From positions 223,463-287,462 of the forward strand of contig NW_006763158.1 in the NCBI RefSeq assembly GCF_000264905.1: a DNA stretch of 64,000 nt. Direction: 5' to 3'. Of this stretch, positions 35,844 through 46,309 are shown piece after piece; position 1 is the first letter of the stretch, and each line of letters opens with the position of its first letter. The stretch is from Stereum hirsutum FP-91666 SS1 (Eukaryota; Basidiomycota; Agaricomycetes; Russulales; Stereaceae). The position numbers and the translations under genes were made by a program. The notes below the pieces were generated by a model. That model did no database searches. It was given only the letters and a program-made list of their open reading frames with translations, and was not told the DNA's origin.

Positions 35844-36783
35844 TCATTCCCAGTTTCGCATCGCATTCGCACGAGCGGCCTCCCTCTCTTGACGTTCCAT
35901 TTCGCGGTCAGCCTCCTCGCAGAGAAGCCACTCTTGTTCATCCATAGGACATTCGTCGAGCATAGGCTGAACATCGTCCGGCCACACCTGCGTTACGCAA
36001 AGGACCGTTCAGTATTCAGGATCATGCGCGAGCGAGCACAGACGTAACTTACAGCATCTCTGCTGTACAGTGTCGGCGTTCTGTACGACTCAAGGAACTC
36101 CTCATCTTCGATTTGGGAGAGAATTCGCTCTTCTTGCGACATGGGGTGATATATCAAGTCGTCGTTGAGTTCAGGAGGCCAAACCTCGTCAGACACGTCT
36201 GATCCAGACTGATGATGAAAATGTCAGGAGAGGGACCATGGATGCAACATGACTGGATGGCAGCTCACATCAGATGTAGAATCATAGCAGCTGTCGCTGG
36301 TGATCTCGTCGGAACTTTCGGGAGGGCAGTCGCCCTGGAAAAAAAAGTATCAGTACATTTTCTGGACGTGACAATTTATGGAACTCACCGGCGTCATCTT
36401 GCCAACTGCTTGCGGGGCGTACTCAACAAGCCCAGACGTGCGCTTCTTCTTGAATGAGGTGGTTCTTGAACCTGACGAGTCGCTGTCGTCTTCGTCTGAC
36501 GAGTAACAGGCCCAATCGCGCTTGCGCGAGCATTGACGGTACGAAGACAGGTCAATGAAATTGTACGTGTCACACTTCGTTTCGACTGTGTCAGACGTCT
36601 GTGTATCCACATAAATCGTGTAGAAAGAAAATGTAGACACTTACCTGCTCTGGGGCCCACCCGGTGACTCTGTGTTTTGGTCGGAGGTCAAAGCACACTA
36701 ACGGCTATTGGAACGATGTCAGACAAGCCGGTCGCACCGGAGAGCGTGTTGAAGAGCAGGCTTACTGTTTCGTTCGATGACAT
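35844..36783 (-). CDS. Acidic orphan protein with MSSN start (1)
   Basis: No family recognised. Six exons were reconstructed on the minus strand: 36783-36766, 36704-36645, 36598-36389, 36334-36269, 36208-36053 and 35987-35844, giving 217 residues. All are multiples of three and all introns are phase 0. The first exon codes only MSSNET. Later segments are VCFDLRPKHRVTGWAPEQ, a Ser/Asp-rich block (ACYSSDEDDSDSSGS) next to a basic FKKKRTSG patch, DCPPESSDEITSDS (compare DCPPTSSDESSDG in copy A of the first acidic gene), VWPPELNDDLIYHPMSQEER, and a charged C-terminus (ADREMERQEREAARANAMRN). Exons 1 and 2 have the same lengths (18 and 60 nt) as those of the gene at 38530-39525, so the two are probably paralogues. 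Role unknown. Confidence 0.72.
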
Positions 36784-38529
36784 GTTATGGTAGGTTGAAA
36801 TTGAGAAGATTTATGATGCACTTGAGGATAACCTATGGCGAAGAGAAGGCATTCAATATCTCGCCAGAACGACACACCCCAACCATGACACAGTCCCCGA
36901 GTCTCGGATGGAGGACACGACTCACTAGATATGTAGACCGAGAGCTCGATGAATAACTTCAATGTTGTTGTGAGCTAGCTATGTTCCTGTGGAAATCAAG
37001 CAGGTCTAAAGACCCCAGTTCAATATCGACGCGTCCAATCCCCCGCACTTGACACGGGCGTATGAGATGGGAAAGCGTCAAAGCACTCACAGTAGAAGTC
37101 GAGGCCAAATATGACTAGGATGTCGGTGTTGTTTGGAAGTATCTAGAAGGTCGGGGATGTAGTTTAATATCGACGCAATGCTGGGTGGGTGATGGTTGGA
37201 GGAGAAGAAAGGCGAGGAGAGGCTGCAGTTGCATTGAGCCACTCGGCTTGGGCCGCGCTGCACCAACACCGGCCGGAACCGGCGTCTTGCTTTGTCCCTG
37301 CTGGAGTCCTCCGGGGCTCCATAGGTGAGCGTACTTATGCACTATTACATAGAGCTGTGATCATGTCAATACTCTTTCCAGTAGGGCTTTCTTCCTATAT
37401 CTGCCGACTTGCTTCACCAACGATCCAATGTGGCTCTGTCAGTGGAATTACATCGAATCTTTCACGTCCCTCTACTCTGAGCAGCGAATGGCAGCTCGTA
37501 TAGCCAACCAACATTGCAGCAACATTCAGAGTTTTATCGACCAATAGTCTGCACAACTTGAATCCTTGATGGCTCCGATGGATGCGGCGGGGCCTGGTAG
37601 CTTGCGAGCGGCGACAAAGTCGTGAAAGCTACCATGACTGAGGCCCAACTTGGCCTCGTGAGCCACATCAGCGTAGAAAGCATGATCAGGTATTCTTGAA
37701 CATCGTTCCAAGCAGCAATAGCAAATATAAAGTCAAAGGATTCTTGTTCAAGGATCGTTCGATGGCGATGGTCACGATTACGGAGAAGAGGTGTCCGGTT
37801 ACGGCTAGCGTTCTACTTATCTATGAGCTGGGTGCAAATCTGAGAAAAGTGGCCAGAAGACTGAGAGCGAAAGACAAAGCTTCCGGACCCAGGCATTGAG
37901 AAGTTAGAACCAGCCAGGAATCGAGCGGTAACGATAGGGAGAAGGCGTGGTGTAAGTTTCAAGTGACGCTGTCATCGAGTCAGCAGACGTGGCAAGAGAA
38001 AGCAAAAACCCAGCAGCTTGGCTCAGAGCGTCACTGTGTCACTGACCGTGGGGAATGTGTCTATGTGGCGCAAGTGGCCCGGACAAAGAATGAACTCAAT
38101 ACCAACCTGTGACATTTCTGAAAGTTTCCACCATAACAACAACTTCAATAAGAAACATAAGGAAGATAAGAACCAATATATTGACGACACTTTTGTAGGA
38201 GCACAATGCCCAAGTGTTATGGTAATATGACACAACACTTTTGAAGTGGCGCAATGGCCCGTTCAAAGGAACAATACAATAGGGAATGGATGAGGAAACG
38301 CTAACTGAGGAGGTGAAGCCATAACAGAGCGTAGATAAGCAGGGATAAAACATGGTACGAGAGCAGTAGTGGGTCAGAGCACACGGCAGAAAGTGCGATA
38401 GAGGGAAGACATGGCTAAAGACAAAGGCGAGAAAGTAAGGAGTGCCACCGGAGGAAATGTAAGACAGAGAGACGGAAAGAAAGTGTGTCGCAGAAGCTAC
38501 CGGCGACATCATATAGGAAAGAATCGACT
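36784..38529. other. Intergenic, no gene supported
   Basis: Promoter of the preceding acidic gene and the T-rich 3' flank (about 38100-38529) of the next one. Frames on both strands are short and not conserved with anything recognisable. Confidence 0.4.
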
Positions 38530-39525
38530 TCAGTCCGAGTCCTGCAGATACGTCAGGGATCAACTTCTGGGGACGACGATAGAACTAAAGCATACCTGAT
38601 CCTCATCGGCGGGGTCATAATTTTTCCGTGCATCCTCTACGATTTTCTGTGATCCCTGAAGTCAGCAATACTGTTCTACAAACAGACTGTAGGGGGAATA
38701 CTCACCAAGTTCGTGTAGAGGGTTTTGTAGAAAACTTCGGCCTGGATATCTTCCGAGCTCAATTTCTCCGCATTATTCCCTCTGGCACAAATGAATTTTC
38801 TGGGTTGGCCCGGCTCGAGCCAAAGTTCCGCATTCTGTGGCTCATGATATCAAGATCGGTCAAGACGATGAGGTGACATAGAACTCACCTTCTCCGTCGC
38901 GATGCAAGCAAGAGCCTCGTGAAAGAGGGCGTGCCACTCTGCCTGGGTTTTCAGCGGCTCGTCGGAAACAGGCTCGTCGTCCTCTTGCACCTCCTCGAGC
39001 GCGACATCATCGGTCGGAGCAGATCCCTCTATGGGAACTGGCTTCTCGACAGGCTCCTCGACATCCTCGACGTCCTCCTCCTCCTCATCGTCCGCCTCGA
39101 ACACCTCGTACTCATATCTACTCTTCTCAACGACCTTCTCCTCATACACGTGCGCATACGCGTACTTCTCATCGTGCTTCTCTTCCTCCCAGTCATCTCC
39201 ATAATACTCCTTGTAGACACTTACGTCTCGTTTGGCCCTGAATTCGGCGATCCTTCTGGCCATGTTCTCACGGAACGGTGGGTACACCCTCTTCACCGGG
39301 CGAGGAGCAGGAATCGCAGAGTTGGTCTGGGCAGATACAGAGTCTAAGTATCTGTTCAACATGTGGTAAAACGATTTCGAGATGACTTACTCTGGGCTGA
39401 GTGACGGTATCTATACCGTTTGCAACCTCTTCGCGGACGTCGACGGGGGACTGATCGGGCGGTGTCAGGCGTCATGGCGCACACGACAGCGTATGAAGAA
39501 CACTTACAATAGCATTGGATGACAT
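38530..39525 (-). CDS. Acidic orphan protein with MSSN start (2)
   Basis: Six exons on the minus strand: 39525-39508, an exon of 60 nt near 39450-39391, 39326-38889, 38834-38706, 38655-38596 and 38541-38530, giving 238 residues; all introns phase 0. It starts MSSNAI, then SPVDVREEVANGIDTVTQPR. The long third exon has a basic region (RPVKRVYPPFRENMARRIAE) followed by a Glu/Asp/Val-rich block (EADDEEEEDVEDVEEPVEKP). The C-terminal part (NAELWLEPGQPRKFICARGN and EDIQAEVFYKTLYTNL) ends with EDQ joined to a four-codon last exon DSD. The last exon was chosen because its 54-nt intron is normal in length. It is a probable paralogue of the gene at 35844-36783. Function unknown. Confidence 0.7.
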
Positions 39526-42079
39526 TGTTGATCTATTGTTGAAACTGAAACAGGCTTTTGTATGCTTTATGAGGGCCTGTAAAGGACAAAGGCAAGACAA
39601 GGTGAATATCGATCGCACGACACACAGGATAAGCGGCACCACTTACCAGAGTTGTCGACCAAAGTATTTGCTGTGCGATGGGGAGACTATTGTTCAGATC
39701 TGGAGATGTTACCGCCAGATGATCAAGCTCAAGGTCTGAAGAAAGGCAACAGGTCAACACGACGCGCCCGATTGCTCCATCGCGCACATTCGACGATATA
39801 CTACTAACGCTCAAGAGAACAAGGTACTCACATGAAGGTCAGGGTCTGATAGGGTTTGAAGAACAGGAGAGTGCGTGCAGACCCAACTGTGTTTTGTGCG
39901 GTGCGATTGGTTGGGGAAGAGATGTGAGAGGTTGAGAGGAAGGAGAAAAAGGCTGGTGTCGCCCGGGATATACCCTGCCGGAGTGGGCCGAAGCCGAAGC
40001 CGAACTCCGACACCTGCTTTCTCCTGCGGAATCCTCCGGTTAGACACCTATAGCAGTTCCCTCGAGCTCAGCACATATTCGCCAAATGGTCATCGTCTTC
40101 AGCGAGTATGATGTCCTGTAAGTGCCTATTCTTCAATCATCTTCAGAAGCATGCCTGTTAAACGTCAAGGATCGACAGGATCAGCGCCCTGATTGCGTAG
40201 ATCAAGGTCGTGTCTGACCTTGTTGATCGCTTCCTTTCGGGCCTGGGGAAGCTCGCCGCATACCAATGAGTAACTTTATGCCCAGGTGCTGTCGACCCGT
40301 GGCTGCGATTGCTGTTATGGGTGACCTTGTTCACCAGCGAGATGTGCTGATATATGGGTCTCGCTTTCGAAGGAGACTACGACACTCCCTTTGTCCAAGC
40401 AATCGGGAGACACAAAGCTGTGCATCAACTGGAAAGCTGTCTTTGAAACTCTAGGGGGCTTCTGATCTTTCATAAACATAGACTAATGATACTATGGACA
40501 CACCCTGCCCGAACCAGCGTTTCAGTGTCATTTGAGCAACTGCTGCTCAACTTTGCTCTTGCTTTGAATTTCGATGGCTCCGTACGCCTACAGGAAAGGC
40601 ATCCACTCGAAATAAACACAGCGGGTGCCTCGACTAAAGCCATCGCGGCCATCGCAGTCATCTACCGCCAGGAAAGCCTGCGACCTACTGTCTGCGAGTC
40701 GCTGACGAGTTTGAACCATCCAGAGGACTTTGGGGTTAACTGGGCATGTCCAGATGATTCATGGGACGAATCGATCTGTATGCTGCGTTATTTCATGCCA
40801 CAGGCTGAAGTCTGCAACGCCAAATGCACGAACTGGCCCTGTGTACCGTAGCCTCGGCATATTCTAGCAAATAATGTGGCACTGGCTGATCGAACGTCAC
40901 TCCGACGAGACGCGGGCATTATACTCGCGGTACTACTGGGTATATTAATCAAGGGTCTACATGGGGCATGACTTCGAACTTCTCTTGGTGTATCCGCTGT
41001 CGAAGGACTGAACTTTTTCATGCAGGTCGCCCCAAGGCCACGTGCGTCTTCGCGCCTGACTGGGCGAATCGTCTTCGCTCGGGTATTATCATGCTCTGTG
41101 GCTCGTCAAGAATAGTTCAGCTATATCTGCTGATATAGAAAGTGCATAATATGGCAGTAATGACCACAATATATTTATCGAGGCCTTGCGAAGCACCGAA
41201 TCTGGAGGTTGCTCACACCACCGATACCAGAGTTCAACGCACACCGTTGTACGTTTACTATCAGCACTTTAAGAGATGAATAACGACAGCTTCGAGGATG
41301 AAGGTTCGACTCGGAATACCCAGGCTCTCATTTCACGTAGAACTCCTCATGTCTGTACGAACGCAAAGATGGGGAGAAATACGAAGAGCGAGCGTACCTG
41401 GAGCGTACCCGAACGACCTTCATGCCGCGACCGCTACTCTCACCAGCACTCGGAGTATATTCTTCCAGTCTCCCTGAAAGGAGGTATATCCATGGCGTCA
41501 AAGGTTATGTTAGATCATTCGAACATGAAAGACGATAGAGCCGCGACGGACCAGGATCTTAGAGGGTCGCTACCACTCAGGATTGGCAGTAGTGGGATTG
41601 GCGCTGAGCCCTGAAGGTTTTTCTCCTACGCCCGTGCCTTGAAGGGAGCGAGAGGTTTGCTTTCGAAGGGGGTGGTCGGCATGAGGTGTTCCATGGGTAT
41701 TATGGGAAAGACTACCGTCAATAGTGCGGATTGTTGATTGTTCCCGATACCCAAAGTGATGACGGTGTTGCCTTCGAATAGATGTGTGCTGTGTGGGCTC
41801 GCGAATTCGTATTATAGATGAAGAAAGACTGAAGGGAGTATCTGAAGAGTTACGGGCAGGATTATGCGCCACACTAGGCCACACTCTGCTAGCGCAATAT
41901 TTCAGAAATTCTATATTGAATTCATCAGCCGAAAAATCCGGTGAAAATATTTCTGGACAACATGAGGTCGCTATACTGATTTTACCAGGTCAGGCAACGG
42001 AAACGTACCAGAATAAAGTCTTCACAAATTCGGCGAGGTCGTTGTCTGTCGGTGCCTTGTGAGCCTCAAGGCAAGAGAG
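39526..42079. other. Intergenic, no gene supported
   Basis: About 2.5 kb upstream of HSP78. The longest frames (40486-40851 and 41276-41614, plus strand) have no recognisable motif and no supporting splice structure. They may be chance frames or gene remnants. Confidence 0.4.
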
Positions 42080-42097
42080 TTCCGGAACTTTCCGGAT
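42080..42097 (+). promoter_or_regulatory. Heat-shock element 1 of HSP78
   Basis: Alternating inverted pentamers TTC-cg-GAA-ct-TTC-cg-GAT: three perfect units and a fourth with one change, about 160-175 bp upstream of the HSP78 start. This is the consensus binding site of trimeric heat-shock factor (Hsf1). Confidence 0.8.
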
Positions 42098-42109
42098 CCA
42101 CAAAGCCTT

Positions 42110-42122
42110 GAACCTTCGAGAA
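42110..42122 (+). promoter_or_regulatory. Heat-shock element 2 of HSP78
   Basis: Perfect three-unit element GAA-cc-TTC-ga-GAA, 12 bp downstream of the first element. Two clustered elements upstream of a heat-shock gene are unlikely to be chance. Confidence 0.8.
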
Positions 42123-42146
42123 AGCACGTGATAGACCGTTTCACTT

Positions 42147-42152
42147 TATAAA
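42147..42152 (+). promoter_or_regulatory. TATA box of HSP78
   Basis: TATAAA within TTTATAAAC, 25 bp downstream of the second heat-shock element and 105 bp upstream of the start codon. Confidence 0.6.
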
Positions 42153-42256
42153 CTCGACGCGTTCAAGCTGTGCCGTTGTTACCTTTCCTTTTTATTTGCT
42201 TTCTTTCTTACTTTCTTGTTCCCCAAACTTAGAAGATACAGACGTACTGCGGCTAT

Positions 42257-45200
42257 ATGCTTCGTACTACCAATCAACTGTCTAAAAATCTCATCTCTAG
42301 AGCTCCGCTACGCCTCGGAACTCGAGGAAACATCATCGGGGGCTCAACTGCCGCTAGACTTGTTCTCACTAGCAAATTACCTCTCGTCCGGTCATCTTTT
42401 GGCTCTGTCAGACACTATGCACAACCTCCGGGTGGATCTGGTGGGTTTCCGGGATTCAGCATGGGGCCACAACAGCAGAAGGGCGATGCCCTGAAAGAAT
42501 ATGTGGGTGCTCTCCTGGTCATATCGGGCATATTATACTCACGTGTTTCAGAGTGTCGATCTTACAGAGATGGCAAAGAACGGAAAACTTGACCCTACGA
42601 TCGGGAGAGATGAAGGTATGGATCCTTTGTAGACGTGGCACTTCTGTCGCTGACGAGCACCCTGTAGAGATTCGGAGGACAATACAGAGTGCGTAACAAT
42701 CGGCCGTGAATTATAATCGAACTCGTCCTAAGATTTCGTCTAGTTCTCTCTCGTCGCACCAAGTCTAATCCAGTCGTAAGTTAACAAACTCAATATTTGA
42801 GCTCAGGAATCTCACATGTCTGTTAATTTGGATCTTTAGCTCATTGGACCACCCGGAGTCGGAAAAACAGCCATTCTAGAAGGACTTGCAACACGCATCG
42901 TATCCAAAGAAGTCCCAGAGGTCAGTCGTGCACTTGCATTCGACGCGAGTACTCTGTTTGTTGACGTCTCTTCTCGTTCAGTCATTGCACAACAAACGAG
43001 TGCTCTCAATTGACCTCTCCGCTATCATGGCTGGTTCTGGTATCCGCGGCCAATTTGAAGAAAAGTTCAAGGCCTTGATTAAAGACATTGAGGACGAAGT
43101 CAGTTTCTCTCGCATTCTCGTAACCGTGTGATCACGACGTACTGAATTACCTGTGTACTAAAGGCTGGCAGCGTGATTTGCTTCATCGACGAAGTCCGTG
43201 CGTATTCTACAATTTCTGACTCTTCCCTCACCACATGATGCCTGACCGCTCCATCTTTCTATAGACACACTGTTCAACCTTGGCAAAGCCGAAGGCAGCA
43301 TCGATGCTGGCCAAATGATCAAGCCCGCTCTCGCTCGTGGATTACAACTCGTTGGCGCCACAACGCGTACGTTCCACCTTCTACTCTGAATACTAGTGTA
43401 GAGCCTGAGACGATACTTACTCACACCCCACAGCCGACGAGTATCGAAAGACGATTGGTAAAGACGCTGCGCTCGAGCGACGTTTCCAGCCAGTCTCGAT
43501 TGATGAGCCCACCGTCGAATCGACCATCTCAATCCTTCGTGGCCTCAAGGCCCGGTATGAAGTCCACCATGGTGTTGAGATATCCGATGGTGCCTTAGTC
43601 ACAGGTACCGCGTTTCCTGCTCACTCATACCATAACACTAGATATTGACCACACATAAATCCCAGCCGCCGTCTACGGAGCGCGCTACGTCTCTGATCGC
43701 TTCCTCCCCGACAAAGCCATCGACCTCGTCGACGAAGCCGCATCCGCCCTCCGTCTCGCGCAAGAATCCAAACCTGACGAACTCGAGAAGCTGGAGAGGG
43801 AGATGATGACGATACAGATCGAGCTCGAGAGCTTGAAGAATGAGTTGGATGTGTTCAGTCAGGAGCGGAAACAAAAGCTTGAGAAAGATCTGTCGAACAA
43901 GAGAGAGGAGGCGGGGAAGCTTACAGAGCTTTGGCAAACCGGTACGTATTATGGGACTTTCCCCTTTCCTTGCTTTTTGTCTTGGATTTTTAAAGCGGAT
44001 CTTCGAGGCTGATATACAGCACAGAGCGCAGACGTCTCGACCACATCAAAGATACCAAGAAACGCCTCGAAGACGCAAAGCTCGAGCTCGAAATCGCACA
44101 GCGCGAAGGCCAATACGAACGCGCCTCTCGCCTCCGATTCGCCACCATCCCAGATCTCGAACGACAATTGCCGAAGGACGGCGAGCGTCTGGAAGAGAAC
44201 ACCGAGTCTCCGCTGTCGATGCTGCATGATCGTGTCACGTCGAACGATATCGCGCGTGTGGTAGCGAAGGCAACGGGAATACCTGTCCAGAATTTGTTGA
44301 AGGGAGAGAGGGATAAGCTCGTACACGTGAGTTTTTCTTCTATCGGAATGATTAGACTGTGAATCATGTTTGCTGACTGGTGGATGGTGATGAATGTAGA
44401 TGGAGGATATGCTGAAAGAGAGGGTCGTGGGTCAGGACCATGTCGTACAGGCGGTTTCAGACGCCGTTCGGATATCTCGTGCTGGACTACAAGCTCCAAA
44501 TCGTCCTGTGGCGTCGTTCTTATTCCTAGGTCCTACCGGTGTAGGCAAGGTAGGTTACTTCACTCTATTTTGTTTCTGCAGATGCTCATTCTGTCTATAG
44601 ACCGAACTTTGCAAAGCGCTTGCATCGTTCCTCTTCGATGATGAAAAGAGAGGATTGTAAGTGACAGTTTAAACCCCTCCTTCGCATGTCGTGACTGAAG
44701 TTATATATCGTCCTTCAGGATCAATATCAACATGTCAGAGGTATGCGCTGTGGCCACTAGTGTGCAGCCGAATACAGGAACTGACTTTGGCCTCCTAGTA
44801 CCACGACCGGCATACCATGTCTCGCCTCATTGGTGCAGCGCCCGGATACGTCGGGTTCGAAGAGGGTGGTCAGCTGACCGAGGCAGTTCGACGGAGGCCA
44901 TACGGTATGTTCATCTTTCGGTGGTGATCAGCGACCCGTCACAATAGACTGACATTACGCTATCCAGCCGTTATCCTTCTCGACGAGTTGGAGAAGGCAC
45001 ATAAGGTAAATACGATTCGTCGTGCGCTATCGCGGTTCAGGTAACTCACGTTTGGCTCTCAGGATGTTGCTATGATTCTTCTACAGATCCTTGATGAAGG
45101 CAGCATTACGGACAGCCAAGGTCGCAAGGTTGATTTCAAGGTATGCCTCTTAGTGTCTTCCGGGACGAGCGGCGATTGACTCAAGCGGTTCACTATAGAA

Positions 45201-45829
45201 CACCATAATCTGCCTCACAAGTAACCTCGGCAGTGACATCCTCGCCCACCCTACCGCCTCCGACTCAAACGGCGTAGTGACCACCGAAGCAACCACCGAA
45301 GTCCTCGAACGCACCTCCGAATACTTCCCCCCAGAACTGCTCAACCGTCTCGACTCCATGATCGTCTTCAACAAGCTATCCAAAGCCTCGATCCTCCAAG
45401 TCGTCGACCTCCGTCTGGCAGACGTGGCAGACAGGTTGAGCGGCAGGAGGATCAAGATTGACGTGGATGAGAAGGCGAAGGACTGGCTTGCGAAGGAGGG
45501 GTATTCGGATGTATATGGGGCGAGGGCGATTGCGAGGGTTGTGAGGACGAAGGTACTGTTCCCGTTGGCGCAGAAGATGCTGAATGGGACTATTCGGTGA
45601 GTGATTGGTTTCAGCCTCAAGCCTTAATTTCTGTGGCGTGAAGCTGCGTGATAGAGGCGTATCACTGACGAAGGCCGTGTTTCATGTTTTTTTTTTCAAC
45701 AGTGATGGTGATGTTGTTAAGATTCGGGTCGCGAAGGACGATAAGAACTTGGAGATACAGGATAATCATCCACCGGATGCCTCTGTGCAGAACTCTACCG
45801 ATGGTTCGGTCACGCCCGTGGATGACTGA
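42257..45829 (+). CDS. HSP78: Mitochondrial ClpB-type disaggregase Hsp78
   Basis: AAA+ chaperone that dissolves aggregates and keeps Hsp70 active in the mitochondrial matrix. The N-terminus is a basic, hydroxylated presequence ([20 protein letters not shown]...[10 protein letters not shown]), and the first AAA module follows directly, without a ClpB N-domain, as in Hsp78. The first ATPase has Walker [10 protein letters not shown], Walker B CFIDEVHTLF (split by an intron after GTCC) and [20 protein letters not shown]. The coiled-coil middle domain follows ([20 protein letters not shown]). The second ATPase has Walker [35 protein letters not shown], Walker [12 protein letters not shown] and [18 protein letters not shown]. 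Many very short exons occur (for example 42552-42615 and a 21-nt exon). Two heat-shock elements and a TATA box lie upstream. The stop is at 45829. Confidence 0.93.
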
Positions 45830-46309
45830 GCTGATGTCGAGGTCTCGAAACCACTCCCTATTCGTCATCGTTATTATCACTTCAACTTTTTCATCCAGTG
45901 TATTTCTTTTTATGTTCACGAACCATCTCCTCCATAACAGCGCCCATCGCTCAGCCTCCATACCATACATTAGCACACATCTGTACCATACTCTAGCTGA
46001 AACTGAACTCTCCACTCATCATGATATCGGAAATATCACCACTGTAGCTCTATACTTTTTTTACTAAAACGTCCTACTTAAACGGAATCATTACACATTG
46101 AACTATACGTGTACACACGGTTCAAAATTGAATGGTCCAACGGTCGATTGAATGTTTGCGCTGCTGAGGCCCTAGGAGGCGACGCAAGAAATCGCGCCAC
46201 ACCACACCAACGCCACACTGCGGTGATCAAGGATGCTGCCTCGATCTTATCTTATCTTGCGGTTCAGTTGAACTTCGCGGGTGGAACGACTTTCTACGAA
46301 TAAAAAATC
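45830..46309. promoter_or_regulatory. HSP78 3' flank and ERG1 promoter region
   Basis: Non-coding, AT-rich. No clear TATA box or sterol-regulatory element was found before ERG1; a CA-rich stretch (CGCCACACCACACC, near 46194-46207) is the only motif of note. Confidence 0.4.

Noticed and set aside
35449..35974. Overlapping Leu/Ser/Cys-rich minus-strand frames
   Set aside because: Partly the last exon of the acidic gene in a wrong frame and partly pyrimidine-rich 3' flank.
38096..38563. 155-residue minus-strand frame after the acidic gene
   Set aside because: It would need a very short (29-nt) intron to join. A normal 54-nt intron ends the protein at DSD, leaving this region as T-rich 3' flank.
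40486..40851. 121-residue plus-strand frame upstream of HSP78
   Set aside because: No motif, no splice support and no conserved partner. It could be a gene relic, but nothing in the sequence shows it.
46190..46235. Possible sterol-regulatory element before ERG1
   Set aside because: The CA-rich stretch does not match the ATCACNCCAC core, and the nearby GGTGATC is too short to count.
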